From positions 62,001 to 126,000 of the forward strand of contig JAEEHV010000043.1 of NCBI GenBank assembly GCA_016280955.1: DNA of 64,000 nucleotides, read 5' to 3'. Both the position numbers and the translations under genes were made by a program. Every line of letters begins with the position of its first letter. Position 1 is the first letter of the stretch. The notes below the pieces were generated by a model. It searched no databases. It worked only from the letters and a program-made list of their open reading frames with translations, and was not told the origin of the DNA. The DNA comes from Candidatus Gastranaerophilales bacterium (GTDB lineage: Bacteria > Cyanobacteriota > Vampirovibrionia > Gastranaerophilales > Gastranaerophilaceae). This document shows positions 26,027 to 35,174 of this stretch, in pieces.

Positions 26027-26941
26027 CTAATTATTAACAACATTTGCACCGGATACGATTTCAACCAATTCCTGAGTAATTGCCCACTGACGTGCCTTGT
26101 TATAATCAACCGTAAGATTTGTAATCATATCCTCAGCATTATTTGAAGCAGCTGACATAGCAGTCATTCTGGATGCAAGTTCGCTGGCATTTGCTTCCAA
26201 TAGTGCCTGATAAATAGAATTTGTTATATACATAGGAACAATCTGCTGCAATATGCCGTGCGGCGAAGGTTCAAATACCATAAGCGGATCTACGTCGTGT
26301 TCTTCACCTTTTTCAACTTTAACAGGAAGAATTTCCCAAGCTACAACATTGTATGACATCATATTGTTAAAATGAGTAGTAAATACGTCAATACTGTCAA
26401 GCTCACCACTGACAAAATCAACAGCCAGGTCTTCCGCTATTATTGTTGCCCCTGTTGCTGTAGGCTCATTTGCTATTGCCATATAACCTTGTTTCAAAAT
26501 AAAATCACCATTTTGTTTATGCTTAAATGCTGATATAGCTTTCAGACCAACCGGATAAACATAAGTTTTAATGCCGTTTTCTCTGTTTTCTTTTATTCGT
26601 TTAAAAGCAGCTTTAATTACATTGGCATTATAAGCACCTGCCAAACCTTTATTAGACGTCATAACAAGCAGACCTTCCGCTTTAATTTCTCTTGGTTTAA
26701 GCAGCTCTGCGTAGTTATCTAATGCTCGCTCAACCTTTAATCCGCTTGAAGAATATTCACCGACAGTTGCAAGCATTTTTCTGAATAAATGCAATAATTC
26801 ATCAGAAAACGGTCTTGCAGCTTTTACGGTGGATTCTGCCTTCTTAACCTTTGCGGCAGCAACCATCTTCATTGCTTTGGTAATCTTCTTAGTGTTCTGA
26901 ACACTGTTTATTCTGCTTTTGATATCTTTTAAGTTTGCCAT
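26027..26941 (-). CDS. atpG: ATP synthase F1 gamma subunit
   Basis: The gamma subunit is the central rotor shaft of F1. The 304-residue protein opens with LKDIKSRINSVQNTKKITKA and MKMVAAAKVKKAE, the family signature, and ends with the other long helix containing NNAEDMITNLTVDYNKARQW and ITQELVEIVSGA. It is the last gene of the operon. Unusually, a small zinc-finger membrane gene (27100-27429) and a 158-bp AT-rich gap with short repeats (TAATAAGTGAATAAG twice, 26949-26982) separate it from atpA. Confidence 0.95.
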   Translation of the reverse strand: MANLKDIKSRINSVQNTKKITKAMKMVAAAKVKKAESTVKAARPFSDELLHLFRKMLATVGEYSSSGLKVERALDNYAELLKPREIKAEGLLVMTSNKGLAGAYNANVIKAAFKRIKENRENGIKTYVYPVGLKAISAFKHKQNGDFILKQGYMAIANEPTATGATIIAEDLAVDFVSGELDSIDVFTTHFNNMMSYNVVAWEILPVKVEKGEEHDVDPLMVFEPSPHGILQQIVPMYITNSIYQALLEANASELASRMTAMSAASNNAEDMITNLTVDYNKARQWAITQELVEIVSGANVVNN

Positions 26942-27099
26942 TTTTTAAGTTAATAAGTGAATAAGCTAATAAGTGAATAAGTGGTTTTAAAATTATTATT
27001 TTTTAACTTGCTTATATATTATTTACTTTTTCTCTTATTTTTCCTTTCTTTATATTTTTATATTGTTGGGCAAGTATGCCCAACTTACTTTTTAAATAT

Positions 27100-27429
27100 T
27101 TACACTTTTTTATCAGTCATCATTATTAGAGAAAGAGCCATAAAGAAAATTGCTACAAGAACTACAGCAAAACTATTATTTTTAATTCCCATAATAATGC
27201 CTATTATAGATGCTAACAAAAATACTATAGACATGATTTTTTTTGAATTTTGCTGTTTTTTATAATCATTAATAGCAGTAGCAGCATTTTTTATAAACTC
27301 TTTGCACTTTTCATTATTTTTACAACAAACAGTGTTTTCTATATTATCTATACATTCAAGACACAAAGCCTTACCACAAGACTTGCAAACTCCAAATGCA
27401 TCTCTGTCATGATGGTTATAACATTTCAT
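27100..27429 (-). CDS. B-box-type zinc-binding membrane protein inserted in the ATP synthase operon
   Basis: The 109-residue protein starts with a compact Cys/His zinc site: CYNHHDRDAFGVCKSCGKAL followed by CLECIDNIENTVCC, the B-box-like pattern also found in many bacterial membrane proteins. Two adjacent membrane helices follow (IMSIVFLLASIIGIIMGI and FAVVLVAIFFMALSLIMM). It is in the same direction as atpA, 61 bp behind it and before atpG. That is not a standard ATP synthase gene. Function unknown; a role in ATP synthase assembly or regulation is only suggested by position. Confidence 0.75.
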   Translation of the reverse strand: MKCYNHHDRDAFGVCKSCGKALCLECIDNIENTVCCKNNEKCKEFIKNAATAINDYKKQQNSKKIMSIVFLLASIIGIIMGIKNNSFAVVLVAIFFMALSLIMMTDKKV

Positions 27430-27489
27430 TCTGTGCTTCCTTTATTTATTGGTACGGTACACCGCACCTTACTGCATTTCCAATTATAT

Positions 27490-29004
27490 TTACCCCAAAG
27501 TTTTTCCGTATTCTTCGAGTTTTGCTTTCAGAGTTGCAATGTCTTCATCAGAGAGTTTAGCACCTTCATTTAATGCTTTGTTCATCTCCGGAAGAGTTGC
27601 CTCAAAGTGTTCAAACCAACCTTTTTTATATTCCGGAATATCCTTATTAGCGATTGTATCCAAATAACCTTCATTAGCTGCAAACAAGATTGTAACCTGT
27701 TGTGCAACAGATAACGGTTGATATTGAGGCTGTTTAAGAACTTCCGTTAGTTTTTCACCTCTTAACAATTGCTTTTTAGTTGCAGCATCCAAGTCTGATG
27801 CAAACTGAGCAAATGCTTCAAGTTCTCTGAACTGTGCAAGGTCAAGACGAAGTTTACCGGCAACCTGTTTAATACCTTTTGTCTGAGCTGCACCGCCTAC
27901 ACGGGAAACTGAGATACCGGCATTAATAGCAGGTCTTACACCTGAGTTAAACAGTGCTGTTTCGAGGAATATCTGACCGTCAGTAATTGAAATTACGTTT
28001 GTCGGAATATATGCTGAAACGTCACCTGCCTGAGTTTCGATGATAGGAAGTGCGGTAATACTGCCTCCGCCCAATTCATCATTCAGCTTAACAGCTCTTT
28101 CAAGAAGTCTTGAGTGTAAGTAGAATACGTCACCTGGATAAGCTTCACGTCCCGGAGGTCTTTTAAGCAGCAAACTCATCGCACGGTATGCCTGAGCATG
28201 CTTAGTTAAGTCATCATATACGATTAAAACGTGTTTGCCTTGTTCCATAAATTCTTCAGCAATAGCAACACCTGCAAATGGTGCGATATATTGTACAGGA
28301 GCAGGTTCATTTGCTGTTGAAGCAACAATAATTGAATAATCCATTGCTCCGTATTTTTCAAGAGTTTTTGCAATCTGGGCAACTGTAGATGCTTTTTGAC
28401 CGATTGCTACATAAATACAAATTACGTCACCGCCTTTTTGGTTAATAATTGTATCAATAGCAAGTGCGGTTTTACCTGTTTGTCTGTCACCGATAATCAA
28501 CTCACGTTGTCCTCTGCCGATTGGTGTTAAAGCATCAATAGCTGTTAAACCGGTCTGAAGCGGTTGATGAACTGATTTTCTGGCAACGATACCGGGTGCT
28601 ACCCTGTCAATAGGACGAATTTTATCTGATAGTATATCACCTTTACCGTCAATCGGAGAACCCGTAGGGTTAACTATTCTGCCTATCAGAGCATCTCCGA
28701 CAGGTACGGATGCGATTCTGCCTGTTGTCTTAACAGTCATACCTTCTTTTATTTGAGTATAATCACCTAAAATTACAACACCAACATTACCTTCTTCAAG
28801 GTTGAGTGCCATACCGAGAGTACCTTTGCCGTCTTCAAATTCGACAAGCTCGTTTGACATAACTCCTCTTAAGCCGTATATTCTGGCAATGCCGTCACCA
28901 ACTTCCAGTACACTGCCTATGTTTGATACTTCTGCTCTTGCCTCATAATTTCTTATGTTCTCTTTTAATATCGAGCTAATTTCATCAGGATTAATTACTG
29001 CCAT
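27490..29004 (-). CDS. atpA: ATP synthase F1 alpha subunit
   Basis: The 504-residue alpha subunit forms the non-catalytic nucleotide sites of F1. The P-loop is [20 protein letters not shown], followed by [15 protein letters not shown], and the DELSEED-like region and C-terminal [20 protein letters not shown] are typical. [17 protein letters not shown] at the N terminus also matches. The catalytic beta subunit and epsilon are not in this cluster, as in cyanobacteria, where they form a separate operon. Confidence 0.97.
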   Translation of the reverse strand: MAVINPDEISSILKENIRNYEARAEVSNIGSVLEVGDGIARIYGLRGVMSNELVEFEDGKGTLGMALNLEEGNVGVVILGDYTQIKEGMTVKTTGRIASVPVGDALIGRIVNPTGSPIDGKGDILSDKIRPIDRVAPGIVARKSVHQPLQTGLTAIDALTPIGRGQRELIIGDRQTGKTALAIDTIINQKGGDVICIYVAIGQKASTVAQIAKTLEKYGAMDYSIIVASTANEPAPVQYIAPFAGVAIAEEFMEQGKHVLIVYDDLTKHAQAYRAMSLLLKRPPGREAYPGDVFYLHSRLLERAVKLNDELGGGSITALPIIETQAGDVSAYIPTNVISITDGQIFLETALFNSGVRPAINAGISVSRVGGAAQTKGIKQVAGKLRLDLAQFRELEAFAQFASDLDAATKKQLLRGEKLTEVLKQPQYQPLSVAQQVTILFAANEGYLDTIANKDIPEYKKGWFEHFEATLPEMNKALNEGAKLSDEDIATLKAKLEEYGKTLG

Positions 29005-29036
29005 ATCAGTCCTTTCTTACCTTATAAAATAAATAT

Positions 29037-29588
29037 TTACATCTTTATAATATTTTCGCTTAGTTTTTCTAACTTGTGTTTGATACTATTATCAACAACC
29101 GTGTCATTAATATTGAATATTAATCCTGCGATTATATCAGTATCAACACCCCAGTTAACTTTTATATCTTTATGAAGTTTTTCTTCAACTCTGTCCTTAA
29201 TCTGAGCTCTTTTTTCTTCATTAAGTTCAATAGCAGATGTTATATCAACTCTGACTATGTTGTTTAAAACTTCCAGTTCTCTTTCAAATTCATCAGCTAT
29301 ATCGTTGATTATATTTAATCTCTTTCTGAGATTTAGTACAAAAATAAAGTTATAAACGATAGGCATAACTCTGTTTTGAAATAACTTGCATATTACAATT
29401 TGTTTTTCTTCAGTTGAAATAGAAGGATTATTGATAACATTTTTAAGTTCCTCAGACGAATTAACAGTCTCAGCAACATCTCTGAGATCTTTTAATACAT
29501 CCTCATTTGATATACCTTCAGTTTCCTGAGATAACTCTATTAAGGCTTTCGCCCATTTTTTGGAAGCAAGCTCCGTCATATTAAACAT
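29037..29588 (-). CDS. atpH: ATP synthase F1 delta subunit
   Basis: The delta subunit (OSCP type) joins F1 to the peripheral stalk. The 183-residue protein has ASKKWAKALIELSQE near its start (family A-x-x-Y-A-x-A-L-x-E), NPSISTEEKQIVICKLF in the middle and VNWGVDTDIIAGLIFNIND in the C-terminal domain, as usual. It overlaps the b gene by 8 bases. An alternative ATG three codons in (29579) is equally possible. Confidence 0.93.
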   Translation of the reverse strand: MFNMTELASKKWAKALIELSQETEGISNEDVLKDLRDVAETVNSSEELKNVINNPSISTEEKQIVICKLFQNRVMPIVYNFIFVLNLRKRLNIINDIADEFERELEVLNNIVRVDITSAIELNEEKRAQIKDRVEEKLHKDIKVNWGVDTDIIAGLIFNINDTVVDNSIKHKLEKLSENIIKM

Positions 29589-30084
29589 CCACTCCGTTTA
29601 TAGCTTCTATACTTTCATCAATTAACCTGTTATGAAGGTCATAATTGTTATCCAATTCTTTTATTATATGATTTTTTGCAACTTCTACAGATGCTAAAGA
29701 TGCACGTTTCATAATGTCATTTCTTAAAAGAACTGTTTTATTTTCAATAATTTTTGCTGTATTTTCCTGTATTCTTACGGCTGATTTGTTTGCATCGGTA
29801 ATGATTTGTTCTCCGATATTATTAGCATTGTCCTCTGACTGTTTAATAATTTTGCCAACTTCGTCTGCTAAGTTTGCAACCTTTTCCTCAACACTGTGCA
29901 AGCTTTCTTCAGACTCAGATTTTGCCGTTTCGGAATTAGTAATTTCTTCCGCTGTATTTTCTGCACCTTTTCTCAATACACCGGACACATCCAGCTTTAT
30001 AAACAGGAATGCGATTATTCCTGCAAAAATTATAAAATTGAATAAATTTGTTCTGGCAATATAATCTATAACCGTTTCAAACAT
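29581..30084 (-). CDS. atpF: ATP synthase F0 b subunit
   Basis: The 167-residue peripheral stalk subunit has an N-terminal membrane helix (FNFIIFAGIIAFLFIKLDV, residues 15-33) and a long charged coiled coil with few prolines. With the neighbouring b' gene it makes a heterodimeric stalk, an arrangement typical of cyanobacteria and their relatives. Its stop codon overlaps the start of atpH. Confidence 0.9.
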   Translation of the reverse strand: MFETVIDYIARTNLFNFIIFAGIIAFLFIKLDVSGVLRKGAENTAEEITNSETAKSESEESLHSVEEKVANLADEVGKIIKQSEDNANNIGEQIITDANKSAVRIQENTAKIIENKTVLLRNDIMKRASLASVEVAKNHIIKELDNNYDLHNRLIDESIEAINGVDV

Positions 30085-30096
30085 TATTTAACCTTC

Positions 30097-30567
30097 CTAA
30101 CGATATAGAATCTTATCTACACTTTCATTATCAAAACCCTGAACTTCACTTCGGTACCCGAGAACTTTCTCAACAATATCATTTGCTAAGTCAGCCATTC
30201 TTGACTTCAGACCATCCTTTGCGGAATTTGAAACATTGTTCAAATCGGCATAAGCCTGCTCTAATTCGTCATGAGATTTGCTTTGTGCATCCTTTACGAT
30301 ATCAGCCTTTTTGTTTTTATAACCGGCAAGAATTTCATTATATTTCCCACGTGCATCTTCTTTAGCACCGGCAATTTGCTTGTCCATTTCTTCAGACAAC
30401 TCGGAAACCTTGCTGTTATTTTCGTCTGCAGTTTGATAATTACCGTTGATAAGTCCATTTCTTTCATCAACAATTTTTCGCACAGGCAAATACAGCAATT
30501 TGTTCATCACATAAACAAATGCCAAAAATGATATTATTGTCGCAAAAAAGGTTCCGTTAAATTCCAT
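30097..30567 (-). CDS. ATP synthase F0 b' subunit
   Basis: The second b-type stalk protein has 156 residues, one N-terminal membrane helix (FFATIISFLAFVYVMNKLLY) then LPVRKIVDERNGLINGNY, the conserved neck of b/b' subunits, and a coiled coil. Duplicate b genes in the order c-b'-b-delta are the cyanobacterial (and alphaproteobacterial/Aquificales) form of the operon. It starts 5 bp after the atpE stop. Confidence 0.88.
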   Translation of the reverse strand: MEFNGTFFATIISFLAFVYVMNKLLYLPVRKIVDERNGLINGNYQTADENNSKVSELSEEMDKQIAGAKEDARGKYNEILAGYKNKKADIVKDAQSKSHDELEQAYADLNNVSNSAKDGLKSRMADLANDIVEKVLGYRSEVQGFDNESVDKILYR

Positions 30568-30572
30568 TTTCC

Positions 30573-30818
30573 CTAGCCCATCATTCCTGATAATTTAAGA
30601 GCAATAATCAATGCATAAATAGCACAAGCTTCTGCCAATGCAGCACCTAAAAGGAAAAAGCCCATCGCTTTACCTGCAATTTCAGGTTGGCGAGAGATTG
30701 CATCCATAAGACCTTTTGTTGCAATACCGATACCAAGTCCGGCACCTACAGCACCAAAACCGATTGCAATACCTGCACCTAATTGTGCCAAATCAGAAAT
30801 TGTTTTTACTTCTTCCAT
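30573..30818 (-). CDS. atpE: ATP synthase F0 c subunit
   Basis: The 81-residue hairpin of two membrane helices forms the rotor ring. The first helix is glycine-rich (GAGIAIGFGAVGAGLGIGIA), the polar loop is RQPEIAGK, and the second helix has the ion-binding Glu in ALAEACAIYAL. The residue after Glu is Ala, and there is no Gln in the first helix, so the Na+-binding pattern (Gln ... Glu-Ser/Thr) is absent and proton coupling is expected. Confidence 0.97.
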   Translation of the reverse strand: MEEVKTISDLAQLGAGIAIGFGAVGAGLGIGIATKGLMDAISRQPEIAGKAMGFFLLGAALAEACAIYALIIALKLSGMMG

Positions 30819-30856
30819 AAATTTTCTCCTTCTTATTCTTTATTATTAATCCTTTA

Positions 30857-31546
30857 TTATTCATTTACCGCAGTTGCTATATAAACCGTTGTCAGCATTG
30901 TAAATACCAATGCCTGAATACAAGCAACCAATACTTCAAAAAACATGAACGGAATCGGCAGTCCCCAAGCACACAGACCTATCATTGCACTTATTAAAAT
31001 TTCTCCTGCCAATATATTACCAAACAAACGGAGAGCTAGTGTTAAAGGTCTTGTAACCATATCCAAAAGCTCTACGAATAATTCTATAATTCCTTCAAAC
31101 GAAAATCCTTTGAACAGGAAATGTGCTTTTTTTCTGATTAATCCGGCAACTACATAGTAAACCAAAACTATAATTGCCAGCCCTGCCGTCAGGTTAATAT
31201 CGTTTGTTGGTGATGCAATCTCACCGCTTTTTAATTCAATCATTCTTAAAGGGAGTTGTCCCATTAAATTTGCCGTAACTATAAATAAGAACAATGACAT
31301 AATTAACGGGAAGTGTTTTTTTCCGTCTTTGCCAATCATACTGTCTGCAATATCACTAAAATAACCCAGTATTTTTTCAATAACAAACTGCAGCTTACCG
31401 GGCACTATAGACAACTTTCTGGTAGCAATAAACGAAACAATAATTAAAAAAGCCATTGCTGCCCACATAGTTACAAGTGTATCCATATTAAATGTCATCG
31501 GGTGACCGGCAATCACTGTGTTTACTATCCAGTGTCCTTCGCTCAT
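30857..31546 (-). CDS. atpB: ATP synthase F0 a subunit
   Basis: The 229-residue membrane protein forms the proton half-channels. The conserved helix RPLTLALRLFGNILAGEIL contains the essential Arg. It is the first gene of the operon. GAGAGG precedes the ATG, and the 164 bp to the divergent kdsC must hold the promoter. No atpI precedes it. Confidence 0.96.
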   Translation of the reverse strand: MSEGHWIVNTVIAGHPMTFNMDTLVTMWAAMAFLIIVSFIATRKLSIVPGKLQFVIEKILGYFSDIADSMIGKDGKKHFPLIMSLFLFIVTANLMGQLPLRMIELKSGEIASPTNDINLTAGLAIIVLVYYVVAGLIRKKAHFLFKGFSFEGIIELFVELLDMVTRPLTLALRLFGNILAGEILISAMIGLCAWGLPIPFMFFEVLVACIQALVFTMLTTVYIATAVNE

Positions 31547-31710
31547 TAATAACCTCTCTTCTTATGCTTAATATTAACATAATTTTTCAAGTTGTGCAAA
31601 CAATTGATTAATTTACTTCACCTGAATGATTCTATATAACAAATAAATAATTTTACCTTCAAATTGCACTAAAAAGAAATTTATATTAAAATCAAACTAT
31701 CGGAGGGAAT

Positions 31711-32247
31711 ATGACAAAACTTAACAAAACAGAAGCTGCAAAAAAAATTAAGATGCTGGTTTTTGATGTTGACGGTGTAATGACAGACGGAAGTATTACA
31801 TACGATGAAAATGGTGTTGAATACAAAACCTTTTTTGCAAAAGACGGACACGGAATTGTGAGAATGAATAAATCCGGTTTTATTACGGCAATAATAACGG
31901 CACGAAATAACGGAACAGTAGCTCACAGAGCAAAAAACCTTAATTTCACCGAATTATACCAGGGCTATAAATTCAAACTTCCTGCACTTGAGGAATTAAT
32001 GGAAAAATACAATTTATCTCCCGAAAATGTTTCTTATATGGGAGATGACCTTCCCGATATTTGTATTTTAGAAAAAGTAGGTCTTGCCTGCTGCCCAGCT
32101 GATGCAGTTGATGAAGTCAAAGATGTATGTAACTTTGTATCAAAATACAATGGCGGAAGAGGTGCCGTTAGAGAACTCTGTGATTTTATTCTGGAAACTC
32201 AGGGCATAGAAAAAGATTATATTGTAGCAGAAGGTGCCGCTAAATAG
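31711..32247 (+). CDS. kdsC: KdsC-type HAD phosphatase (Kdo 8-phosphate phosphatase)
   Basis: The enzyme removes the phosphate from Kdo 8-phosphate in the synthesis of the LPS core sugar Kdo. In the 178-residue C0-type HAD protein, the nucleophile motif is LVFDVDGVMTDGSITYDENG, motif II is in AIITARNN and motif IV in VSYMGDDLPDICIL. The wording around FFAKDGHGIVRM and HRAKNLNFTELYQGYKFKLP is specific to KdsC. It implies an outer membrane. CGGAGGG is the binding site. No other kds gene is adjacent. Confidence 0.88.
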   Translation: MTKLNKTEAAKKIKMLVFDVDGVMTDGSITYDENGVEYKTFFAKDGHGIVRMNKSGFITAIITARNNGTVAHRAKNLNFTELYQGYKFKLPALEELMEKYNLSPENVSYMGDDLPDICILEKVGLACCPADAVDEVKDVCNFVSKYNGGRGAVRELCDFILETQGIEKDYIVAEGAAK

Positions 32248-32307
32248 TTGTTAAATAAAATGTTTTGTGTTAGAGTTTATCAAAAGTGTGTTATAGGAGT
32301 ATAAAAT

Positions 32308-32583
32308 ATGAAAATTTCTGCAATCAATTCAATGAATTATTATTCAACCAATTACAAAACAAAAAATTTAAAAACAAAAGAAGAACCGACACCACAAAAT
32401 CAACCTGCATTTAAAGGTTACTTTGGCGAATCGGCAGGAAGTGCATTAGGAATGCTTGCAGGAGTTGCAGCAACATTCTTTACAGGACCAATTGCCGCAG
32501 TAATAATTGCAGGAGTAGGATGTGTCGGCGGCGGTATTGCAGGCGGTGCAATTGAAGACAAAATGAATGAAAAGAAGAAATAA
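32308..32583 (+). CDS. Small glycine-zipper protein with NQPAFKG-type N terminus
   Basis: The 91-residue protein is unrecognised. It starts MKISAINSMNYYSTNY, then a short linker and QPAFKGYFG. This is followed by a glycine/alanine-rich hydrophobic stretch (GSALGMLAGVAATFFTGPIA, then AAVIIAGVGCVGGGIAGGAI) with the G-x-x-x-G spacing of glycine-zipper membrane or toxin-like proteins, and a charged end. TAGGAGT precedes the ATG. The N-terminal style is also seen in the protein at 50679-51335. Confidence 0.7.
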   Translation: MKISAINSMNYYSTNYKTKNLKTKEEPTPQNQPAFKGYFGESAGSALGMLAGVAATFFTGPIAAVIIAGVGCVGGGIAGGAIEDKMNEKKK

Positions 32584-32627
32584 ATAATCCCTACTTTTCA
32601 CACATGCTTTCAATAATATAATTCTAT

Positions 32628-34487
32628 TTATGCTTCACTTTCAGCAGGAAGCTGATGTTTTGGAATATATTCTTCTCTTTCTTCTTCCTGAGGTTTGATA
32701 GGAAGCCTGAAGCCAAAGGTAGAACCTTCACCCTCTACAGAGTTTACAAATACCTGCCCCTGGTGATGCTTTTCAACAGTAACTTTTACAAGGTGCAGGC
32801 CCAGACCGGTTCCCTTAACTGAGTGGGTTGCATTTTCCACTCTGAAAAATCTGTCAAATACTTTTTTCTGGTCTTTTTCTGATATTCCCGGTCCTTGGTC
32901 TTCAACACTTACTTCAACATACTCACCGTCACGGGAACGTTCAGCTCTGATTTTTATACGTTTTCCGTCAGGAGAATATTTAATTGCATTTGAAAGAATA
33001 TTCATAAATGCACGTGAAATACTGTCAACATTCATCGGAATCTCAGGCAAGTCAGGTTCTTTCATAACAGAAATTGTCAACTCGTGTTCTTTTGCAAGTA
33101 CCTGAACCTGATTAACAGCATCTTCAATTATCTCAACAATATCCTGTTTTGTTTTTTCAAGATGTAAAGATTGAGCTTCATAACGGGAAAAGTCAAGAAT
33201 ATCATTAACCATTCTGTTAAGACGTATAATTTCCTGATTCATAACTCCGATAAACTCTCTCTGTGTATTAAAATCAAAATCGTTGCCAAAGTTATAAAGT
33301 GTATCTATATAACTTCTGAGTACAGTTACGGGAGTTCTTAATTCGTGAGAAACATTTGATATAAAGTTTGAACGGAGCTGATCCATTTCGACTTCTTTAG
33401 TTACGTCAATAAGAATAATGATATAACCGACATAGGCATTTGAACGTGTAAACATTGGTGATATCAGACACTTAAGAGTTTTTTGGTCAATCTGGATATT
33501 AAAATGTATAGGAGTACCGTCTTCATCCATAGGTGTGTCTTTGAATTGTGCTATCTTTTCAGAAAAACAAAATTCACCTGTCGAATCACAGAACTGTTGA
33601 ATCTGAGTATTTATAATATCCTCTTCCTCAACCTCCAGCAACCGTTTGGCATAATTGTTAACCATTATTACTTTATCGTGATTATCACAAACAACAACAC
33701 CGTTTACGATACTCATTAATACTGATTCAAGTTTGTTACGTTCAAAAGTTAAACTCTCAATAGTTTGTTCATTATATTTGCTCAAACGTTCTGACATGTC
33801 ATTAAATGCAGCATACAAATCTTTTATCTCTTTATCAACATCCTTTTCATCAAGCATATAACCAAATTCGCCCGAAGAAATCTTTTTAACACCCTGATGC
33901 AGTTTTCTCAGCTCACGGGTAATTATTGAAGAGTTCATATAAATAATACCGACAATAACAAACCATGCCAATAAAAATACAACGAAAAGAGAACCTCTTG
34001 AGGTAACTGTAACCTTATCAATAATTGTTCCGGAAAGACCTACTTCAACAGAACCCGCATTAACTGATTCTGCTCCGGTTTTAACAACCATTGGTGAGCT
34101 TACTGTTATTCTTGCTTTTTCTGCCTGTTTTGGGTAATCATCTTTACTTGAGTAAATAACCTTGGATTTTGTATCTTTAAATACAACAAAAGCAATATCA
34201 TCATTACTTCTTAAAACAGATGCCGCATTTGTTCTGAGAGCATCATATTTTGCAAGTTCAGGCAATTCTTTTGTTACTTCAACTCCCTCAATGGCAAGAG
34301 TTTTTGCCAAAACCTGTGCAAAATTTTTGTATGCGGTATTCATATTTTTACCGATACTGTATGTTGCAAAACATGCAGCCAGCAGGATAAAAATCGTACT
34401 TGCTGCCAAACCTGCTATAATAAGCCTTGTTTGGGCAGCTATACCTTTTTTCTTTTGTTTTTTGCCTGTTAACTCTTCTCCTGCCAT
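32628..34487 (-). CDS. Membrane sensor histidine kinase (HAMP-PAS-HisKA-HATPase)
   Basis: The 619-residue kinase has two membrane helices (about 18-45 and 170-195) around an extracytoplasmic sensor, HAMP (RELRKLHQGVKKISSGEFGY), PAS (about 245-355), HisKA (FISNVSHELRTPVTVLRSYI) and a HATPase with NILSNAIKYSPDG, VEDQGPGISEKD, VFDRFFRVEN and KGTGLGLHLVK. This is the layout of PhoR/WalK kinases. There is no cognate regulator next to it. TGATATAAT (34494-34502) stands six bases before the ATG without a ribosome binding site, so it is probably leaderless and has its own promoter inside the end of the upstream gene. Confidence 0.92.
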   Translation of the reverse strand: MAGEELTGKKQKKKGIAAQTRLIIAGLAASTIFILLAACFATYSIGKNMNTAYKNFAQVLAKTLAIEGVEVTKELPELAKYDALRTNAASVLRSNDDIAFVVFKDTKSKVIYSSKDDYPKQAEKARITVSSPMVVKTGAESVNAGSVEVGLSGTIIDKVTVTSRGSLFVVFLLAWFVIVGIIYMNSSIITRELRKLHQGVKKISSGEFGYMLDEKDVDKEIKDLYAAFNDMSERLSKYNEQTIESLTFERNKLESVLMSIVNGVVVCDNHDKVIMVNNYAKRLLEVEEEDIINTQIQQFCDSTGEFCFSEKIAQFKDTPMDEDGTPIHFNIQIDQKTLKCLISPMFTRSNAYVGYIIILIDVTKEVEMDQLRSNFISNVSHELRTPVTVLRSYIDTLYNFGNDFDFNTQREFIGVMNQEIIRLNRMVNDILDFSRYEAQSLHLEKTKQDIVEIIEDAVNQVQVLAKEHELTISVMKEPDLPEIPMNVDSISRAFMNILSNAIKYSPDGKRIKIRAERSRDGEYVEVSVEDQGPGISEKDQKKVFDRFFRVENATHSVKGTGLGLHLVKVTVEKHHQGQVFVNSVEGEGSTFGFRLPIKPQEEEREEYIPKHQLPAESEA

Positions 34488-34494
34488 AATGAGA

Positions 34495-35160
34495 TTATAT
34501 CACGCACTCGGGTAAATGTAAATTTTTTATATATGCTTCCAATTTCTCAATAAAATCTTCTTTTGTTATGTCCGGAAGAATTTCTCTTACCGTAGTTATT
34601 CCCTTAACTTCTTCACCAAAAAGATTTTCAAGAAACTCTTTATCATATCCGAACAGAATTGAACCGTGCTGAAGAATATATCCGTTTTTTCTTAACTGAG
34701 CAGAGCCTATTATTTTCTTACCGTCAAAACAAACATCCGCACCGGTTGAAAGAAGCATGCAATAATCAAAATGAGTTGCAACTTTTTTATTCTCGCCAAA
34801 ATCCAAATCAACACCCAGAGTTTTAAAAAATTGTATCAAAATCCCTGAAATATATTTATAAGATTCCGTTACGGTTTCTCCGTTCGGAATAACTGATGAG
34901 GGTATGACACAACTGTACGTAACCTCATCATCATGTAGCAAAGCCCTGCCGCCGGTCAGACGTCTGACAACATCTGTATCACAATTACCCTGTAAAAAAT
35001 CGTCTTTTTGATTTCTGCCCAGAGAGATACACCCGGGACTCCAACCGTACAGTCTGAATATCGGCTCCCTAACCTGATTTTTGATAGCAGAATCAAGCAA
35101 ATCGGAATCAATTTGCATATTAATTTTCCCCGTATTTACACTGTATGGTATTAACTGCAC
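34495..35160 (-). CDS. Lipoate-protein ligase A / octanoyltransferase family (LplA/LipM)
   Basis: The 221-residue BPL/LPL-fold protein attaches or transfers lipoyl/octanoyl groups. Motifs: RRLTGGRALLHDDEVTYSCV (equivalent of RR-x-x-GGG-x-V-x-H-D), FDGKKIIGSAQLRKNGYILQ with the binding Lys, and HGSIL. The start is GTG at 35160. The protein is shorter than two-domain LplA ligases (about 330 residues) and lacks the accessory domain, which suggests a LipM/LipL-type transferase or a partner-dependent ligase. The Cys used by LipM is not obvious. It lies in a run PAP2 - this gene - kinase. Confidence 0.8.
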   Translation of the reverse strand: MQLIPYSVNTGKINMQIDSDLLDSAIKNQVREPIFRLYGWSPGCISLGRNQKDDFLQGNCDTDVVRRLTGGRALLHDDEVTYSCVIPSSVIPNGETVTESYKYISGILIQFFKTLGVDLDFGENKKVATHFDYCMLLSTGADVCFDGKKIIGSAQLRKNGYILQHGSILFGYDKEFLENLFGEEVKGITTVREILPDITKEDFIEKLEAYIKNLHLPECVI

Positions 35161-35174
35161 TTTTATTTTCCCGA

